Source: Voacanga thouarsii
Lineage: Eukaryota > Streptophyta > Magnoliopsida > Gentianales > Apocynaceae
DNA length: 64,000 nt
Direction of reading: 5' to 3'
NCBI GenBank assembly: GCA_026120185.1
Contig: JANUWF010001614.1
Coordinates: forward strand, 2,467,501-2,531,500
Position 1 is the stretch's first letter; each line of letters opens with the position of its first letter. This document shows positions 1-11,688 of the stretch, piece after piece. A program made the position numbers and the translations under genes. The notes under the pieces are model-generated. The model made no database searches. It had not been told where the DNA came from and worked only from the letters and a program-made list of their open reading frames with translations.

Positions 1-465
1 CATTTTTGAGTGATTGATTTTATTGTACATGTATGGTTGGAAAAGCTAAAACACCACTCTTGATTTTGACTGTTGTTTATTGCTTGCCAGTATTTCTCTT
101 ATGAAGCTTTTATACTTTGCATCCACGAACTGTTTTCCCTAGATACTCAAAGCACACACGGACTTACTGAGATTTTTATCTCATCACCCTTTTTACCATG
201 ATTTCAGGTCGATCCTGCTGTGGGGATGAGTAGCTAGTGTTGTCCGCCTTGGAAGAGATTTTATTATTTATTTTTATGTAATGCTTTGGGAGTTGAGAGT
301 GAATAATGTTATTTCTGGATTTGTTTTTAAATTCTTGGATTGTATAAGTTTTAAGTATTGTTTTATTCCATTATTGTGAATGTGTGACCTACTTATAAAG
401 ACCCCTTGTCCTTTGGACGGAGCGACATCCCCGGCCCTGTCGGGCCTAGGTAGTGGGGTGTTACA
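1..465 (+). mobile_element. 3' end of a Ty3/gypsy-type LTR (family G, copy G0)
   Basis: The window opens inside this LTR, which ends GGGGTGTTACA at 455-465. Its last 120 bases match, in reverse, the left end of the LTR starting at 56154 (same CATCCCCGGCCCTG block and AAGACCCCTTGTCC block). They also match the right end of the LTR at 37984-41281. The ends TGTAAYACCCC...GGGGTGTTACA with TG/CA borders are typical of Tekay/Del-like chromovirus LTRs; that assignment rests on family knowledge, not on a search. No primer-binding site follows position 465, so this is a solo LTR or a 3' LTR. The left part is outside the window. Confidence 0.75.
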
Positions 466-2664
466 TCTGGTCATTGGAAAATATTGTTTAACTACATGCT
501 TTCTCAATAATAGATTCATATCCAAGAATTATGGGAATTATTTAGTTTAAGTTGAGTTCTAAAACATAAAGGAACTCCCATTGAACAAAATAGTTATGCT
601 CAAATTTAACAAAAAAACACCTATCTAAGAAAGGCTTGGAAATTGAGGGACTCACGATATCCATAATTCAGTAAACCATTGAATAGAAATGCTCGTATTT
701 AAATATTTTAGAAAATCACTAGCTAAAATAGGGATTATAAATTAGAGGGATTCATCTTGATTAGCTATCATTCACTTATTCGCCTTCACTAGTTTATGGA
801 TTCCATAAGTCGGGTTCGCCTACAACAAGGACATATTTCATACTCTTTTTTTTAGCATGGAATATAATTCTTTACACATAATATAGACTTCTAAGGTGTG
901 GTAATGAGCGTAGTCACTTTAATTTCATATATGTGAAATCTCTTTAATAATATTTTAGGTAATGTGCATATAATGCGCATCAATTACCCCATAACTTATA
1001 TCATTCCTTTCTATGTATGCTCATGGGCTTGAAAGAGGTTTCATTCTTTAAGATTCAGAACCATTCCTTTGTCTAGATTATACCAAAACAATTAGCACTT
1101 CTTTATTCAACAAAACAGAAATTTAATCTTCTTCTTGGCCATTTCCCATTTTTACCTCAAAACTTTTGATTCCATTATCCAAATGAGGTCAAACTTATTG
1201 CAAAATATTCTTAAGACAATTATCTATGAATTCAAGGTCACAAAACCCCAACATCTTTAGCCGTTTGGGACTGGTGTTAGCAAAATAGCCAGCATTCTTA
1301 ATAATGATCATTTTCATATAATGGTAGCTATCATTTGTTTGTCCAAAACATCCTTAGCAATAAAAGTGCCAAGAAAACTACCCCAAAACTCCTTCCAATG
1401 TTCAACATACTCTCATGTTTAGCATTGAAATTCCATACCCAACACATCTACTTCCAAAGAAAGCAACAACTACTAACACAACTATTCTAGTTTTCATTTC
1501 CCATCAATTACATAGCCACTTTCTTTTCTTCCATACTTCTTCTTTACTCACCTTAACAAACTTTCAATATTTGGCTCACTTCAAACACATCAAATGAAGT
1601 ATAAAACATAATAATATGCTCCCTCATTGCAGCTGATTATCTATTTCCCTAAACAATTTCACAAACAATAATTCCACCAAAATGTTTTCTAATTCTTCCA
1701 TACCTCCATTTTTTGGTTTATTGTTTCCTTTTATAACTTGGCAATCTCTTGAAGGTAATGGTAGGTTTGGGAACATTTAGGAAGGTAATGGAAAATGTGA
1801 GAGCTTTATAGAAAATGTAAGAAGCTTTACATAATCATGCATTGTCAAAAGATACTTCTTAAAGTCAAAGCTTCTATATAAATATCCAAAATTCATTAAA
1901 TGGAGTGGGCCACCTCCAATTAATCTTTTGGTCCCCATGGTCATCCATATGAAAACTTTTTTTTGTCTTCCTTTTTAGTGGGCCCTACTTAATGGCTTTT
2001 CTTCTATTATCTTAGCAACCATCCATATATCTATATATCTATATTACATCTGTTAATTCTTCTATTAATTAAATACTTAGAGAGGGGTCTAACAACTTTG
2101 ATTAAGGGGAATTGATGAGATCTTATTTATACATGCTGTATTGAATTTACACGTTAATTTATGTCAAATATATGAAGAGCTGATGTTGGATCTATGATTG
2201 GAAATGCTTAGAAAATAGAATATTATTTCTAGAATTGTTGTTTACTTGAGGTTTTGGTTTCAGATGTGTATAATTTTGATCTTGAATCTATTGTAATCTA
2301 TTTCTATAGAAAAATACTATGTTTTAGGAGTATTTTGGAATTAGTTTTGTACAAATATCATATCTAGAAATTTTTCTATTAGTTTTTGAAATTGCTCTAT
2401 TTTCTGTCTTAGAAACTGTGTTTATGATGCAATTTTAATGAATTATTCAAACCATTTTCCATTTTCCATTTGATCTAAAATTTGAAGACATGAAATTTTA
2501 ATGTCCTATGTGTAAACAATAATCAAAATCATAAAATTTTGACCTATAGATTGTTCTCAGTAAATTTTTAGAAAATCAATGCCAAAACTATTTATCAGAG
2601 TTACTGTAGCAGTATATTAATTTTGAGCTTGTAAATGACTTATCCAAAAACATGATATTTGAGT

Positions 2665-2667
<3 letters not shown>
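466..2667. other. AT-rich DNA, nothing recognised
   Basis: I find no coding domain, LTR border or RNA gene here. Short open frames such as 1415-1597 have no recognisable motif, no codon bias and no neighbouring exon. The stretch could be host intergenic DNA or an old, unrecognisable transposon. Confidence 0.5.
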
Positions 2668-2707
<40 letters not shown>

Positions 2708-2715
2708 ACATATGT

Positions 2716-2763
<48 letters not shown>
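2668..2763. repeat. Compound microsatellite (CA)n-(TA)n
   Basis: About 19 CA units run from 2668 to 2705. After a short CGTACATATGTATACA bridge come about 16 uninterrupted TA units (2721-2752) and a decayed TA tail. This is a simple-sequence tract and is expected to be length-variable between individuals. Confidence 0.95.
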
Positions 2764-3199
2764 GTTTACATATTGGAGTTATGTTCTAGAAAGTTTGAGT
2801 AGATTGTGAGTTCATTTGACTAGTTAACTAATCATATCAAATTATGCTTTGTTTTACTCTATTAACAACTTTGCTAATTTGAAAATGATTTTTAAAACAT
2901 ATGAATTTGCTATAAATGTTTTATGATCTTAACAAGATTTGATTATATGATGATATGGGACTATCTTGTAATGCTTATTAGTGTATATAGGTGCTTCATT
3001 GATGACACTTATGTATTAGTCCTTGTGCACAGTTTAATTATGTAATGATTTCGTGTTACATGTGCTTGACACTTAAAGATTGATGTGTTGATTGATGATA
3101 GGGATGTTGTAAGATAGAATCGTGAGTTAGAACGATTAAGATCATTTAGGATATGATATGTGATCATCATAAGTGAGTGATTTATATATTCGAGTTTGA
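2764..3199. other. AT-rich spacer, nothing recognised
   Basis: No coding signal or repeat border is visible between the microsatellite and the C-family LTR fragment. The left edge of that fragment is itself fuzzy because it lies in TAATTAATTC-type sequence. Confidence 0.4.
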
Positions 3200-5666
3200 T
3201 GATAGGAAATTGATAATACTTAATAATTATAATTAATTGATTAATTCTAATTAAGAATAATTTATTAAGTCTATAATTAATAAATTAATATTTAGTATAT
3301 CCTTAATGGAATCTAGAAATGCATCATGACCACCCAAAAGTCCAAAAGTCAAGTGGCTTAATATAAATCTTTCAATAGTAAAATATTAGTGCAATCAACT
3401 CATTTCATCATATTATATCTTATTCGGTTTGGAGTATCGAATTAATATCAATTCTAGCTTGAATTTATTAGTACTTGTTCCAAAATCCATTACTCAACAT
3501 ATATATCATTTGGAACTATTTCTAATCCATAGTTACTTTGGCCAAAGACTTCTTAAGTAATAATTCCCTACAACTGACAGAGAGATATATACCCCTACTA
3601 TTAGGAGTGTCAAATCCTTTATTGATTATCTTAACTACTTTCATTTACTTTATGTTGTACCCAATATCCATCCTATAGGTGTGTTGGGGATATGCCCTAG
3701 AGTCAATTTGTACTTATACAATTGTCATTATGTTTTATATAATAATATGAGGCTTTCCTTTCCATGAATAGTGAGTTTTGTTTTGTTGGTCATCAAGTAC
3801 GTGACTTGATAGTAAAACCCTACAATGAATACAATGACTATTCTAAAGTCTGTCCTCGATCGATTATTATTATTGGAATAATAATAAATTAAGATTAGTA
3901 TGTTTGTGACTTGATGGCTATGTTTTATCGGCCATGGATATTTGTGATATCGAGTCAAGACATAAATAAATGTTAGAGAACATTGTATTGGACATGACCC
4001 ACTCGTGAGAGTACTTCATGGAATATGTCATAAGTACTTTCTAGCCATAATAATATTGAAAGTCCTTCGACCTAAATTCATCATAGTTTCTTACTTGATA
4101 AATTCTATATTTTGACATTGTCTAAAGTTGTCTTTAACCGAGATAATAAATTAGACTACTCGTTGGATATAAAATAAATCAAGGAGAGGAATATGATTGA
4201 TTGTGAAGGAATTTGTCCCTCTCGATTATGGGAGAGATATCCATGGGCCCCTTGATAAGTTAGACTGTTAAAAAAATGCATGGCCGTGCTCAAATATATC
4301 AATCTAAGATATTGATATCATTTGTTTGAACGATCTACTATGAAATCAAGAAATAATTGATTAAGCTTAATAAGGATGACATGCTCCGTGCCTTATGCTT
4401 AATCTGGATATCGTGTGACAAAAGGACTAAATATAAAATTATGGTTTGGTTCAAAGAGATCACCGATCTTCATTTAACCTGGATAGTTATAATGTTTTGC
4501 TAGAAACCGCTTATAACTTGTGGGCCATTTAAATACGATTTAGGCATCGCCGCAGTGTTAAATGAACCTATAGGGTCACACAATAAGCGAACTTGTTAGG
4601 TTATTTTTCTCGTGACTAGGTTCGATGAATCTGGATGATATCCAGATTATAAGAATCGACTCGGTAAAATAATTAGTTAAATTACCGAGATAATGGCGTA
4701 ATCTTATCATATCGGCTTTTAATTTAATTTGAATTTAAATTAGAATATGATAAGATATGATTAGGGTTGGACTCTAAGAGGTTCGAGGGTTTTTTAAGAA
4801 AACCCTAGCCGTCTTTCGAGAGTCCAATTTTTCGGTTGAGAACATTCGTGCCATTCTCTACCAGAGAAAAAAAAACCTCTCAAACCCTAGGCGCTAGCAC
4901 TCCCCGGGTATCGAGTGAGTTCGCGGTGTGTATCCGTAGAGGACGTTCGCATACTGCAACGTCTGGTGATTGTTCGGGTCGAACGTATAACAGCGCAACC
5001 AGAATCGAAGGATTTCGATTACAGCGACCAGAGGTAACTCTTAAATCTTCGTGGATCTTCTTAATCGTTTACTTGGGTCCTCGGGAGGGATTCGTAGATG
5101 TTTTCCGCGTTTAGGAGTCCACGAATCCCAACAAGGTGGTCCTTGATAAGACTCCAAAGATTAGAATCAAAGTACAATGCCTAGCAAACAAAGTACCCTG
5201 ATATCTCAAGTCTAAAGAAACTTGTACATTTGCTGTAATGAGATTTTATCACTGGCACTAAATAGTTATCCATATGATTATGTCATACCTAGGTCATCTA
5301 ATGAACTTGTTCATATAATGGATGTGAGAACCACTGCTTATCTTTGAGTATCACAATTCTTACGGATGTGAGAACCACTACTTGATCCAATCAAGAAGTT
5401 TAACATATGCTAGTCTTGGTACATTAATGATGTCCCATCTCATTAATATTATACTTAGGGATGGTTCAAACACAAGTAGTGCATAGTGTAGTTGGAATCT
5501 CGATCATGATATCTATCACACTATACATTATGCTGAGACTTTATCTATTAGTTTTATGTGGATACATATATGAAACAAAGAAACTAAAAGATAAAGAGTG
5601 CTTTTATTTGATAAATATGCAAAATATGTTGTTCAAATGGATTGATTCTAAGGCATAACTCTAACA
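3200..5666 (-). mobile_element. Family-C copia LTR fragment (copy C0), split by solo LTR E
   Basis: The parts at about 3200-3681 and 5134-5666 match, on the reverse strand, the first (U3) 1.05 kb of the LTRs at 18713 and 25853. Matching blocks include the CATCATGACCACCCAAAAG block, the CAAGTGGCTT block, and the terminal GGCATAACTCTAACA, which is the reverse of the TGTTAG start. The two parts are contiguous once LTR E and one copy of its AGGTG duplication are removed. The U5 end is missing; homology fades in the AATTAATTCTAATT-rich zone near 3200. The next sequence (5667 on) is not C internal sequence, so this is a solo or truncated LTR. Confidence 0.75.
3682..5133 (+). mobile_element. Solo LTR E (copia-type) with perfect 5-bp TSD
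   Basis: A 1,452-bp unit starts TGTTGGGGATATGCCC and ends ATCCCAACA, so its ends form the short inverted repeat TGTTGGG/CCCAACA. It is flanked by the direct repeat AGGTG at 3677-3681 and 5134-5138. No primer-binding site, polypurine tract or coding region is attached, so it is a solo LTR left by recombination between the two LTRs of a copia-type element. It lies inside C0. A frame at 4836-5114 is part of the LTR and not a gene. Confidence 0.9.
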
Positions 5667-5873
5667 CTAAGCCCAGATAAGAATCTAAGCTATTTCTTAC
5701 TATGATACTAAATTTGATATGAGCTTGAAGTTTTTCGTCTTGAGTTAGCTTTAGCAAGAACAGGAAAACAAGAAGAAATATGGTAGTAATACCAGAAAAA
5801 GAACATATGATAACACTTATAATCACAAGCAAAGAACACTTATAGATCTAGTTATTAAAACCCCTAACTTAGT
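5667..5873. other. Spacer before LTR G1, unclassified
   Basis: This DNA is continuous with 9803 onward once LTR G1 and one TTAGT are removed, so 5667-5873 plus 9803-11688 is one older unit. Nothing in it is recognised. Confidence 0.5.
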
Positions 5874-8204
5874 TGTAATACCCCGCATTTTATCTTTGAT
5901 TGGTTACTACTTGTAATAGGATAAGAATTTATATCAATAGCCAGAACAAAAGTTGATCGGTGTAATGAGACAAATATTTTGGTATGATAATATTTGGTCG
6001 GAACTTGGATATAATTATTGGATTTGTTCTACCCATACCCTAAATCTTTAGAAGGCTACTATTATTAATAAAATAAGAATTTGAGGGTATATTGAGAAGA
6101 GAAATTGATCACTGTGATGAAATGCACATTTTGGTGTGAATGATGCTATTTGGGTCACCGGGGGCATTTTTGTCATTTTGACCGTACCCGCGACTTTGAC
6201 CATAAATTTGACCAAATAAAAAGGGAATTGAAGAATTTAAATGTTACCAGTGGATACAGTAGAAGTTTTGGAGTTGAATGGTGATATAAAATATTTTTCC
6301 GTTTCGGATCCGATTTTTGTCATTTTTGAAGAAAATAAGAAATCACAGTTAAAAATGGTGCATGTGGCATTTGGTGAGTGGTAGCCCATGGACATGTGTC
6401 AATTTAAGAGAGGTTGCATGAAGAGTTCATGCAAGACACTTGGAATTAAAGGATTTCAAAAATAAATGAAGAATGGTGTAATTTTGTGATTAGAACACAT
6501 CACTCGTGGGTCCATTTGATTAAGGTCTTGAGCAATATAATTGGCTAATATTTGGACTAAGAGAAGATGAATGAATGGCTAGAAATTGGCCAAGAATTTT
6601 ATTGGCCTTTCAAGAAGAAATAAGGGAATTTTTGTGGAGGAAATAAAAGTGGTTAGTGTGTAAATTTTTCATTGGAACACACCTATACATTAGCCGCCAT
6701 ACAATTAATTGATTTAAAATTTTCATGGCCAAATTTTTTATGAGAATGGTGGTGGGAAGGCTATTATAACAGCCAGAAATTTGGCCAGCCTTGAAGAAGG
6801 AAAAACAAGAGAAAACAAGGAAAGTAAAGCTAAAGAAAAATAGGGACAAAAAGAAAAAGGAGAGAGAAAGAAAGAAGTGTGTGTGTTCTTGGAGCAAAAT
6901 CACTTCAAATTGTCTCAAACAGAAGGTAAAATCCTATGCTTCAAGAATTAAATTTGTAGATTTTATTATGGTGATAATTAAGATATCAATTTTAACATGA
7001 AAACATAATTTTCATGTCTTGATTTTGGATTAAAGCTAGGGTTTGTAAACTTTGTATGTGAACCTTGTATATACCTATGTGTTCTATGCATGTTGGCTGC
7101 CTAGAAGCCTTATGGATATTGTTTTGTGTAAGGAAGAACTGAATATTTATGGTAGTTTGAAGGATTGCTTTTGGTTGATGAGATGATAACCAAAGTATAA
7201 TAAAAATGGAAGTTACTTGGTTGGAACAATAAATTATACTAGCTTTTGTTTAGAAGAAGTCAATTTGTGGTGAATAAGTATGACTCTTGTGAGCCATTGG
7301 AATGTGGAAAACATAGAATTAAAGATGATTTGAAGGAAAATTGAGTGAATTAATGGTTCCAAGGTGTTAAAGGCTAAATGAAAGCATGAATAGTAGTTTT
7401 GAGGCAAAACTATTGGGGTTGTTTTTGCCCAGTAGTGTGTTAAAGGAACCAGAAATCTGAATAAGGCTATACAAAATTAAATTTAAGAGTCTTACGGTCA
7501 ATTTGGTATATCATAGAGACAAATCGGAGTTGGGGATTGAAAGTTATGTGCAAAACAAAATGATGTGTCAAACCAGTGAAATTTCAGAAAAGTAGTTCGA
7601 AAATGGATGAATTTAAGGATGATTAATTGTGTGATTTTGGATGAAATTAAGGGAAAATATGAAGTGAATCCTTTGTATATGAAGGTATAAAGGTTGTGGA
7701 AAAAGGAAAACGAAATAATTGATCAAACAACAAAAAAAAGTCGTGAACGAAAATTAAGCGTTTTTCTTAACCGTCGACCCCGTCGGCTAACGTCAGTTGA
7801 ACGTTGAGCACATCGGCTATTTTTCGACCAAACACAAATTGACCTAAAAATAATGTTTGGTGTAGGTTTAATAGTAAATAGCCAACGGAACGATGAAAAC
7901 AATAGAAACGGTGGTCGAACGGCCGTAAACGGAAAAGTTTAGTCAGGACACAAGGTGAGTCCCTTTGATTTGTAAAACCTTTTGAAAGCTAGTGTGCTTC
8001 ATTTTTTCATGAAATGCTATGTTTTATACCATTTTGGAAATCCCTGAATATATTTAAGGTTTATCTGAGCAAGAATTATTTTATGTCATTTTGGGCTCGA
8101 TTGAACGTCATAATTGGCTTGAAAACCTTATTGGATGATTAAAGCATAAATTTTGTGAATTTAGTCCTTTTGGATTAAATATTTAGGATTTTTGAGAAAT
8201 GGTA

Positions 8205-8605
8205 AATTTTGGAATCGGGTATTCATAAATTGACTGGAATGCCCTTATTGGAGTATTTCGTAGAAATGTGTTTGGAAACTTTGAATTTAATCCTCTTTTG
8301 GGATTAGAACTCTAGATTTCTTGAATTAAGTTCCTTTTAGAATCAGATATTTGGAAAATGATCCAAATATCCTTGTTGGAATGTTATATGAAAACCTTTG
8401 GAACTCGAGTATTCCGTAAATGACCGAAATATCTTTATTGGAACTCTTGTGAATAATTTTCAAATTGGGTAAGGTTAAAATAACCCGAATATTCTCTAAA
8501 AGTCTTTTGGAATCGGGCACGGATAAAATGACTCGAATGCCCTTAGAAAATGATTTTTGTGATCGAGTATGGGGAAAACGACCCGAATACTCTTGGAAAC
8601 ATGTT
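8205..8605. repeat. Degenerate hairpin repeat array inside LTR G1
   Basis: Six or more related segments, about 50-62 bp apart in the right part, follow the pattern GGAATCGGGTATTC - AAATGAC - GAATACCCTTATTGG. Each half-motif can pair with its partner. The clearest example is GATATTTGG (8346-8354) with CCAAATATC (8363-8371), nine perfect pairs around an 8-base loop. Others are GGGTATTC/GAATGCCC (8217-8244) and GAGTAT..GGG/CCCGAATACTC (8565-8592). Confidence 0.7.
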
Positions 8606-8888
8606 TTGATATGTGAACATAACTCTTTATCTTGTTTCAACATGATTTTGAAAAATAATCTCTTGTGATGAGATTGGCTTTTGGAAAAATGACCTTTTGA
8701 TCTCTGAAATTGTTTTATTGGTCTGATGTGCCATAGAATGAAGTAATTGGCTCTGCGAAGTCTATGTGAATGATGATTTGACTTGCGAGTCAGTGGGATC
8801 AAATTTTAAAAGATTATATTTTGCCCCAAAAATGGTTTTCTTGATATGAAAAATGGTTTCCTGATGTGCTCAAGTACTAGCCTTTTTC

Positions 8889-9195
8889 TTGAATACCTGA
8901 CGTAAGCACTAACTTGAATTCCTGGCATATGCACTAACTTGAATTCTTGGCATATGCACTAACTTGAATACCTTGTGTATGAACTAACTTGAATTCCCGG
9001 CATAAGCACTAACTTGAATACCTGGCGTATGCACGCACTAACGTGAATACCTGGTGTATGCACTAACTTGAATTCCTGGTGTAAGCACTAACTTGAATTC
9101 CTAGCGTATGTACTAACATGAATTCCTGGTGTAAGCACTAACTTGAATACCTGGCGTATGCACTAACTTGAATACCTGGCATAAGAACTAACTTG
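8889..9195. repeat. 25-bp minisatellite, about 12 copies, inside LTR G1
   Basis: The unit GCACTAACTTGAATTCCTGG + CGTAT repeats without spacers, for example starting at 8906 and 8931. Copies differ at a few positions (GAATTCC/GAATACC, GGCGTATG/GGTGTAAG). One copy near 9031 has a 4-base GCAC duplication. It lies about 600 bp from the LTR end. Confidence 0.93.
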
Positions 9196-9802
9196 ATTCT
9201 TGGTAGTACATTGTGGTGTTTTACTTATCCGGTGACGCACGTTTGAGTGCTATGGGCTGCGGTCTAAGCACAATGATACATGGAGCCGAAGGCAAAGGCT
9301 TAAGAGCTTTGCATACAGGCCGACCTTTAGTTGAAGGAATGCTTGTTATTTGAAAACTACGACAATGATTTGAAATCTGAAATGAAGTTTTCCAAAAATG
9401 ATTGAGTTTTGAATAAACTCTTTTTTTCCCCAGAGTTTTGGAATTGTTTCCAGTGAACAAATGAAATGTTTTCCCTACAAGGGTTTTTTGTACTTTGTCC
9501 CCTTACTAAAGCACTAGCACACACAGGACTCACTGTGTGATTTTCACTCACACGCTTGTTATTTTTCTTGAAAAATTCAGGATCAGAGGCGCAACAGAAA
9601 CGCGGTGGACTCTGAGAGGCTCATGCTACATTTTGGACCTGTTGTCTTCACGAGTGTATGTATTTTTTTTCTATGTTGAAAAAAAAAAATTCGCTGCCTT
9701 TCGAGTAAAGTTTGTTTTAAAGACCTATTGTCTGAGCAATCAGACGGGGCGATATCCCACAAAATTACAGCCCACTACATTATGGAAATATGGGGTGTTA
9801 CA

Positions 9803-11688
9803 TTAGTGAATTCATGTCTACTAAATCAACACCTAAATTCCCTAAAAATAACATGGAATCAAGAACAAGTAGGATGGGAATTATAACGACTCAAATAGCA
9901 TCAAACAAGAACCTTAAATGAACTAGCAAAAAGGATCCTGGTATGATTACAAAATTGAATTATCCATTAGATTTTAGAGACATTTACCCAAGGGTAGATT
10001 AAGCCCTTAGGTTGGTCTTGGATTGAGGAAGAATCACAGTTCAAGCCTTCAAGAAGGAACTCCTTTATTTCATCATATTTCATACATTATTCATTTTACA
10101 AGAGTTGGAAAAATACATATATATAGTATGGTGATCCTCGACACAAAAATAACCTATATTTCATGTTTTAGACTGAAAATAAATATGTTGGTTGCAAAAG
10201 CTCTACATAGTGCACGACCAAGTGCACGACTGTGCCTCGACCATACAGGATTTTATGCACATACATGCATTTTATGCACATGTTTTGGCTTGTTTAATTT
10301 CAACAGTACTTTAGTCTTACAAAATGTATGGCCACATGCATGTTCGTTCCTTTGGTTGTGAACACCTCCTAGAAAATTCTGCACTCAGAAGTTCTACATT
10401 ATACACGGCTGTGGAACTAACTGTGCACACTCTCTAAATGCTCTAGCTAGATTTCTCTATTTGTTTTGCACTTTTGCAGCCCCTCCAATCTTTTGTCTAG
10501 ATGACAAACTTGTAAAATCATCACTTGGCGGTCTCGTGGTCTTTCTGTTGTTGACCACATGTCTTTCTATTTCAAATAATTTTGCACATATGCTTGTAAG
10601 TCGTTCTGGAATAGTTTTGCACGTGCTTTTGTCATCAGATTGGGAATACTTATGTGTCCGTTTTCTCCCTCTTTTCGAGATTGCTCTTCTGTGTTGGATT
10701 GATCCCTATCATCTTTGAATATTTCTTTTGAAAAAAATGATATTTCCTCAATATCATTGAAAGAATTGAACTTCTTTTGGAGCCTAAAGATCTGGGGAGT
10801 ATTGTGTATTCTTTTCTTTCTTATCTTTTTAGTTCTATGGCTATGCTTTTTTTTATTTTATTTTTAGGCTATTGGAGATAATGTCCAATTTAATCTAGAG
10901 AAGAGGTTATTCAATACTTTTGCCAAGTGTTTTTATGTTTTTGGGGTATTTTAGGTTGATTTTTTTCATTTATGCTTTAAACTATGTCATATCACTTATT
11001 TAGTTGAGTCAATCCTTGTTTAACTTGTGTATTAGGTCGAATATGTTTAAGTCTTGAGAATTAGAGTTATTCTTATTCATGCTTGATTAAATAGTTTAAA
11101 CTTTGTTCTTTGAGACTAGATATGGTTGGCATGATGCAGTATAAGTAAGAAAGAATGGTTATTTCTTGTTCGATGGTAATATCTAAACTAATCCTTATCT
11201 TGGGCTTAAACAAGTAGTGTGAGAGGTAAAATCTGAGTGAAAAAGAAAAATAAAGTGAAAAAAAAGTGAAAAAAATAAGGAATCAAAGTGCTAAAAATAG
11301 GTTGTATGCTCTTGACAAAAAGAAAAATAAGATTGACAATAAAGAAAGAGAAAAGAAAAGAAAAAATAAAGAAAATTTTTGAAAAATTAAATGACATAAA
11401 AAAAAATGATTTGAGTAGAAAAACAAAAATAGATCGATACAGTGAGATAGAGTGTAAAGTGCACTCATTTGAGGCTATGAATCCCATTTGAGTGAGAAAT
11501 ATTAGAGTGCCCTAGTTTACTACTTAGGTTGTAGTAGTTTAGAGCCAATTAAAACTTGATGCTGCTAAGTAATCTTGGCTTATATGAATCATGTTAGCTT
11601 TATTCTTAACTTAAGAATTGAACAAATGCTATTTAATGAGTATGAACATTTGTAACTTTACTTTGATGGTCTTGAGTATGCTTACTAC
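9803..11688. other. Unclassified AT-rich DNA, probably old transposon
   Basis: No protein domain is recognised in any frame. Open frames at 10023-10361 and 10461-10718 have no recognisable motif. Two palindromic GTGCAC hexamers 12 bp apart (10210, 10222) recall the paired palindromes elsewhere in the window but lack the GC core. The style, with an A/G-rich stretch near a later LTR start, resembles transposon 3' non-coding DNA, but I cannot name a family. Confidence 0.4.
11232..11440 (+). repeat. A/G-rich low-complexity tract
   Basis: Runs of GAAAAAGAAAAATAAAG-type sequence make up this stretch. Open frames seen on both strands here (11206-11491) come from the skewed composition and are not genes. 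Confidence 0.8.

Larger units (their letters stand above)
5874..9802 (+). mobile_element. Solo LTR G1 (Ty3/gypsy, Tekay/Del-like), 3.9 kb
   Basis: It starts TGTAATACCCCGC and ends TGGGGTGTTACA, and is flanked by perfect TTAGT duplications (5869-5873 and 9803-9807). There is no primer-binding site after 9802 and no pol sequence inside, which fits a solo LTR. Family hallmarks are a GGGGGCATTTTTGTCATTTT block near 6161 and a CACACAGGACTCACTG block near 9520, followed by a TTCAGG motif; the second block is shared with G0 and G2. The LTR is unusually long because it holds two internal repeat arrays, listed separately. The Tekay/Del assignment is an inference from LTR ends, length and shared blocks. 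Confidence 0.88.

Noticed and set aside
1415..1597. Possible exon of a host gene
   Set aside because: It is a short frame with no domain, no clear splice context and no neighbouring exons.
4836..5114. A 92-codon gene in solo LTR E
   Set aside because: It lies wholly inside an LTR with TSD and intact borders, and has no protein similarity that I recognise.
8889..9195. CRISPR-like repeat array
   Set aside because: The 25-bp units are directly adjacent with no spacers, lie inside a plant LTR and have no cas genes. It is a minisatellite.
5874..9802. DNA transposon with terminal inverted repeats TGTAATACCCC/GGGGTGTTACA
   Set aside because: The ends begin TG and end CA, the duplication is 5 bp, the same termini occur on elements that share LTR-type blocks, and no transposase is present. 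A solo LTR is the better reading.
11206..11491. Open frames on both strands
   Set aside because: The A/G-rich low-complexity DNA produces Lys-rich and Phe-rich frames in opposite directions, with no domain.
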